Positions 59,220-64,000 of a DNA stretch of 64,000 nt are shown in pieces; the stretch's first letter is position 1, and the number at the start of each line of letters is the position of its first letter. Source of the stretch: Selaginella moellendorffii (taxonomy: Eukaryota; Streptophyta; Lycopodiopsida; Selaginellales; Selaginellaceae); NCBI RefSeq assembly GCF_000143415.4, contig NW_003314263.1, forward strand, positions 2,094,564 through 2,158,563. The letters are read 5' to 3'. The notes below the pieces were generated by a model. That model did no database searches, had not been told where the DNA came from, and saw only the letters and a list, made by a program, of their open reading frames with translations. Both the position numbers and the translations under genes were made by a program.

Positions 59220-59567
59220 AGATTTGTCCTAATCAATGCCATCCAAGTATTAGCCCTCTGCATGCCATCCATGTGTTTGTTTCCTCACGAAAACACCATG
59301 TACCATCGTTTTTAGTTCATGCTAGCAAAAAAACGGTAGACTCACCACCAATGAAGTCACGAAGGAATTTGGCACTAGCGTCACAGTTGCAAATATCCTC
59401 CTCACGTTTGCTTAGAATAAGCATCAAGACCTCTTGTGGCAACTTCTCCACCTCAAACCTATTCGTTAAAGGCTTCTCAATTTATTTGGAAGTTTTTACC
59501 AAGTTTCAGAGGTAGCAACTTCTCCATTTAGCAAAGAAAAAAACTAAGCCTTATCATGGTGTCTACT
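59220..59567 (-). pseudogene. F-box fragment in the dispersed repeat block
   Basis: The minus strand near 59460-59350 reads 'VEKLPQEVLMLILSKREEDI', a recognisable F-box start, then 'CDASAKFLRDF'. Flanking 'gccatccatgtgtttg' and 'gtttttagttcatgc' match the blocks at 23200 and 53720. No LRR follows, so it is a fragment. It fills the gap between PWP1 and the FKGP stop. Confidence 0.65.
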
Positions 59568-62500
59568 TTAGACCATCAAACTCCACCTGTAAAGCTCGAT
59601 CGAATCCTTGAAGCTGGAGGAGAGAACTTCTCTGATAAGTCCTGCCGAGTCCCTGTCTTTGGCCATGACAATCGCGAATCCACCCCCACCAGCGCCTACG
59701 AGCTTGTAGCCGCAGCTCAGATGGCTGATCTTCTTGAAAATCGAATCGACAAGAACGTTGCTGCAAAAGGGATCGAGTTCCTGGTGGATTTGCCATGCCT
59801 CTTGCATTATCTTCCCCACGGAGTCGAGATCCTGCTGGAGAAAACCATCCCGTCCCAGTTTTGCCAGCTTCACGAGGCGTTGGATCGACGACAGCAGTAG
59901 CGAGTCTCGCTGTAAGTAACGCTTGACAACTTTCTGGAGAACCTTGTGTGCCAGTCTCACCTGGAAAAAGGAAGAAAAGAAACGAAAGCTTGATGTTTGC
60001 TTGTAACCAAAACTGAAGAACACTTACCTGTCCAGTGAAGACAAGGAGCATTCGATGCTCAAGTTCTTCCCGGAAATCCGGAGGCAAAGGTACTGTCTCG
60101 ATCGAGAATGTGAGTGGTTTCGATGGCAGGCTCGTCGTGAGCTTTAGACCAGGATAGATCCCTCCAACTTGGTCCTGCCAGCCTCCCCCAGTTCCCATAA
60201 GTTGCTCCAGCACCAACACCAGCGCTGCGACGCTGTCTTTGCTCGAGTTACCGCCACTCACTTCGAGTAAGCCTCTGATCACCGCAGCTGCTAGAATGCT
60301 CGAGGTACCTAGGCCACTGCCCCGGGGAACAGACGCTCGAGTGTTGATCTCCAGACCCCAAGGAGAACTTGTCACGATGTTTTCCGGACTTGTCCAGCCT
60401 GTTACCACCAGCGCGGCCTTGACGAGGCGAAAGGGATCGTTCTCATCGAAAGGAGCTCTTAAACTCGTTGGCTCTTCTATCCAGCAGTTGTTACCAGTGT
60501 CATCTCGGAGGCACACGCCAGGAATCTTCTTGAGCAGCACTTCTGCTCCAACAGGCGCTGCTCCGTTCAAGTAGACTGCCATGTTTAGCACGCAGCCTTT
60601 GCGTTCTATGCTCCAGGGAGGAGTGTCACTCCATCCACCAACGATGTCCAGCCGAACGGGAAGGTTTACAATCGAAGATCTAGATGGTTGAAGACGAAGT
60701 AGTTTACTTCCCACACCATCTGTAAAGGACATGTTGAAACAAAAGACCACAGAACGTCAAGGTTATTACCTTGGCAAACTGCTGCTGAAGTCTCTGCTGC
60801 GACTGCTTCAAAAGCTTGAGCTTCGTGAACGCGTGCTGCATTTTTGTCTCCAATGCCTCTGCTCAAGTCAGATCGCACTTGAGATCTTCTGCTTGCCGGT
60901 ACTGAAGCTTCCGCAGGAACCCGAGAAAGAAGCCTTTGAAAAGTTTCGGCTCCCACGGTGGTACCAAACTGCATTTCTCTCGCAAGTAAGCTGAAGTTCC
61001 TGTCCATCAAGCCATCTTCAAGGCTTCCTGTCGCAAACTCTGCAGCAAGTTCCGCGTGGAGGTCGCTCATGCCCAAGTGCATTGCCTCAAAATCAGTGAA
61101 CTCTTGCAGCTCTGCAAAACTGAGACGTTTTGCAGCTAACCAGGCCTTAGAAATACTTGTATCCCTGCAGCTTCCCATCAGCCACATTGCAAACGTAAAG
61201 TTTTCGGTCCGTTCTCCTGCCGACTGAACCGAAAATAACTTTGCGTGCCACAAGTCCTGCTGTGTACTGGCATCTGTCCATACATCATTCTTCTCGATCT
61301 GCAATCGTCCAAGCACTTGGTCCCATGTTCTCCCACAAAATGTTCCACCCTGAGTAGCCGAAAGTTTTGGATTGTCCCCAAGGCCGCAGCAAAGCATGAC
61401 ACGGCCAAGACTATCCTTCAGTGGCACATCCCAGAGGCAGTGTCCGTCCGGCAAGCTTAGCTCCAAAAAATCTTCGGTGTGATGCACACCCGAGACCACG
61501 CAGCTGGAACCAACTTTTACTTTGCTCGATAAACTGCTGTTGAACACCAGACTGCTGTCACCCACGGCCGCACCACCATCAACCCGGGAGGCCAGAATAA
61601 CCGAGGAAGAAGCAAGACGAGTGGCAGAGTCCTCGTTGGTGGACACAAGAGTGAATTGCCTGCGGTGGATCGGGCCGGAGTCATCACTTGCCAGATGCTG
61701 CAGGATTTCAGAGGACGTTCCGAAATGGAGGAACTGGAGGTCGTCTGCATCATCAGCACGCACAGTAAATCCATGCTGGTGGTCTCAAAACAGGAAGGCT
61801 CGTCACCCACACGCGCAGTAATGATACAAGCGTTGTGCTCCCAGCTCCTGGACCAGAAGCTTTCCCAGTGGACGGTTTCGTAACCAGCTATGACGCGCAG
61901 GCACCCACGCTCCAGCAATCTCTTCATACAAACTCATCTACAAGACAAAGTCCATCGGCACAAAAAAACCAAAAAGGGAACAATCGAGAGTTACCTCTTG
62001 TGCGTTATCTAGCAGCATTCGTAATGGATCCAACTCCGCTAGTGACATCCGAATTAAATCGTCCCAAGCGTCACCGACGACGACAAAGATGCCAGTGTCG
62101 AGGAGCGCGGTGGAGTCCGAAGAAACAGCGCCTCTAGCGTACATCTCGTCTCTACTCGGTTTTTGGAGAAGATCTTCCACCGCAAAACAAGCGCTAGTCC
62201 CATCATCTGTTTTCTGTGAAAGGATGACCCCGTGATTCGCAGCCACTGCAAGCGAGGTAGGCACGGTCACGACAAGAGCACCATCGCGCGGGGTTGTCAT
62301 TTTGGAAGCATCGAAACAAGGAAGAACATCACCAGTCATGATAAGCAATCCACCTACACGAAGAACAAACGATGGAACTTAGAAACACCACGAAAAGAGC
62401 AAAGTTACCTCGATCTGGCAACTGCGCAGCAGCGAGCGACGAGACGGCCAGGATGTGATCGAAGAGCAGTGGCACTGGCTCATCAGCACAGGCATCTTGA

Positions 62501-62956
62501 GCGAGAATTGGCAATGGCAGGAAAGCTTTCCCGATCGCATTCGCCCACGGCACACGCTTCGAATCACCGCCGGCATGAACCAACAACACACGCTTCCCAG
62601 AAAAACCATCGCCCTGGAGGTAGAAGAACCAAACAAGATGCCAAAATTTCCTCCTACCAATAATTTCCAATCCAAACCTTCGATCGCAGTGCTGCATCGA
62701 GCTCCCTGATCGCGCCGAGCGTGGCGCCGCCGGATCCAATGCGCCGCCCCAGCGGATCCGGCACGGCGAGAACGAGCGTGTGCTTGGCAATCCTTCCCCG
62801 ATCCACTGCGCGCTGCAAATGCAGCTGGTAGAGGCGCGCTTGATCGGGACCAGCGGCCGTGATGAGAATCGCGTCCCAGGTCGGCTGCCGCGCCGGGCAT
62901 CGCACTCCCAGCCGCATTGTCCGCCATGCTGCCTCGAGAAGCTCTTCCGTATCCAT
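59568..62956 (-). CDS. FKGP: Bifunctional L-fucokinase / GDP-L-fucose pyrophosphorylase
   Basis: Salvage of free L-fucose: kinase makes fucose-1-phosphate, pyrophosphorylase makes GDP-L-fucose for cell-wall and glycan fucosylation (family knowledge). Minus-strand exons: 62956-62678, 62613-62409, 62353-61995, 61937-61811, 61744-60770, 60719-60028, 59960-59568; 1009 residues (Arabidopsis about 1055). N-terminal pyrophosphorylase: 'RIGSGGATLGAI', 'HAGGDSKRVPWANAIGKAF', 'MTGDVLPCFD'; a middle beta-helix-like part ('SSVILASRVDGGAAVGDSSLV'); C-terminal GHMP kinase: 'LDIVGGWSDTPPWS', ATP loop 'VPRGSGLGTSSILAAA', 'VGAGGGGF'. The start 'MDTEELLEAAWRTMRLGVR' aligns with the family N-terminus. Divergent from the B-box gene. 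Confidence 0.96.
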
Positions 62957-63278
62957 TCCCGGTTCTAGGGCTCTAGCAAGAAAGTACGGCTCGAATATCC
63001 GCACCTGTTCATACAGAATATTCGACAAATATTGCGCGCTACGTCATTTTGCCTCACGGGGAAAAAAATATCTCAGCAGATTACACGCGGCCATGGCGGA
63101 TTAGGGTTCTTGGAGCAGTGCGTGGACCGTCGAGACAAGATGGGAGAGGAGCTTCGATTTCACGGCTGCATTGTCTGATTCGAGGTGAGAGGCGCCGAAA
63201 TTAGATTGGAGTGGATATTTCGAGGCCGAAGCAGCCGGAGATTTCTTCGCATTCTTCGATCCGGCAGAGATTGCTACA
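62957..63278. promoter_or_regulatory. Divergent promoter interval between FKGP and the B-box gene
   Basis: 322 bp between two start codons facing away. 'gattagggttcttgg' near 63100 carries an AGGGTT telo-box-like string. No clear TATA box was seen for either gene. Confidence 0.45.
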
Positions 63279-64000
63279 ATGGCGAAGAGGCCGAATTGCG
63301 ATGTGTGTGAGATGCAACGCGCCAGCTTGTATTGCGAGGCGGACGAGGCCTATCTCTGCCATGAATGCGATGCCTCGGTTCACGGGGCCAACACGCTGGC
63401 TTCGCGGCACAAGAGGATCAGCTTCAAACAGGAACAGGAAGAAGAAGAGGAAGAAGAGAACTTGGAAGAGAACGATGGCGTCTGCCCGGCTCACAATTTC
63501 GCGGACTCGAGCTTCTCGCTGAGTAGACCCTCGACAGTAGACTTCCCCCTGGGCGGCGTGAGAATTGGCGATGTCACTTACGCAAGAGTTTCGTCTCACA
63601 CCGGCAGTGGTGGCGCTTCCTTGATTGCTCCAAGAAGAAAGGAGGACGAGGAGCTACACCAAGTTCCCAGATTCGTTCCCGTGGCCCAGGAGCTCCCCAG
63701 CTTGGAACCATTCCGGTTCCACGCTCTTGCAAGCAATGGAAGAGCTTCTCCGGTTCGAAGTACGCGATTCATGAGTCTTCTGGAGGGCGAAGCCACTGAT
63801 GCTGATGAGAACCACGGAGCTCCCGACGAGGATGGAGCACAAGTAACTTCTCACACTTTCTTCTTCTCTCTCTCACTCAAAGTTCGATTTTTCCAGGAGA
63901 ATCAAGAGCTTGGTGTTGTCCCGGACTTGGTTTCTCCACGAACTGTGGAGCCAGCGGCAGCTAAACCGGTGGCAGCACTCCCGAAAGGGGGGCCGAGGCT
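63279..64000 (+). CDS. B-box zinc-finger (CONSTANS-like/BBX) protein, 3' end beyond window
   Basis: Exon 1 63279-63842 and exon 2 from 63897 to the window edge, still open. A single N-terminal B-box spans residues 5-47: Cys pairs in 'CDVCEMQRASLYC', 'LCHECD', then 'SVHGANTLASRHKR' with the expected His ligands. An acidic run of Glu follows (about 51-60), then a Ser/Pro-rich middle. Only one B-box is present before the linker, so the class with one B-box plus CCT (COL6/7/8/16 or BBX14-17 like) is likely, but the CCT domain would lie outside. Members regulate light and flowering responses (family knowledge). Confidence 0.88.
   Translation, partial: MAKRPNCDVCEMQRASLYCEADEAYLCHECDASVHGANTLASRHKRISFKQEQEEEEEEENLEENDGVCPAHNFADSSFSLSRPSTVDFPLGGVRIGDVTYARVSSHTGSGGASLIAPRRKEDEELHQVPRFVPVAQELPSLEPFRFHALASNGRASPVRSTRFMSLLEGEATDADENHGAPDEDGAQVTSHTFFFSLSLKVRFFQENQELGVVPDLVSPRTVEPAAAKPVAALPKGGPR

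Overview
This window is nuclear DNA of a land plant. TOPLESS, AUX1/LAX, CURT1, RIQ/DUF1118, a PPR protein, a UGT with a PSPG box, FKGP and a B-box protein are all present. Introns are very short (mostly 48-70 bp), genes are packed within a few hundred bases of each other, and host genes alternate with retrotransposon-rich DNA. I infer a lycophyte, most likely Selaginella; no species-level proof is visible.

Left gene island (1-21.6 kb): PUMILIO (-, runs off the left edge), a RIQ-like grana protein (+), CURT1 (+), PSMD9/Nas2 proteasome chaperone (-), a PPR protein (-) divergent from a DBP10/RH29 DEAD-box helicase (+), an AT-rich stretch with a dead Ty3/gypsy integrase piece, a UDP-glycosyltransferase (+), a small LysM protein (+), a DUF1295 reductase-like membrane protein (+), and a LACS8/9-type long-chain acyl-CoA synthetase (-). 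Exon boundaries were derived by joining frames across GT-AG (a few unusual) junctions against remembered family sequences.

Repeat desert (21.7-49.5 kb): F-box/LRR remnants, then many copies of a non-autonomous LTR retrotransposon family (LARD-like, LTR about 1.4-1.7 kb, PBS matching tRNA-iMet, no gag-pol seen). One copy is intact (42029-49489, 5-bp duplication CTCCT). Two solo LTRs are nested in an older copy. A minus-strand solo LTR holds a 551-bp TRIM. A 2.1-kb chimeric element has unrelated LTR ends but a perfect AAGGG duplication. Scattered here are decayed pieces of host genes (LACS, AUX1/LAX, UBP12/13-like, TOPLESS-like); close relatives of three of these lie in this same window.

Right gene island (49.5-64 kb): a TOPLESS pseudogene (frameshift, lost splice acceptor, missing C-terminus, abutting the intact retrotransposon), a glutaminyl-tRNA synthetase fragment, a small Sel1-like protein, an AUX1/LAX auxin carrier (-), PWP1 (-), bifunctional L-fucokinase/GDP-fucose pyrophosphorylase FKGP (-), and a B-box protein (+) leaving the right edge. 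The most striking observations are the chimeric LTR element with heterologous ends, the LACS+LAX fragment pair, the TOPLESS pseudogene with an intact N-terminal domain, and the adjacency of two thylakoid-grana genes (RIQ and CURT1).
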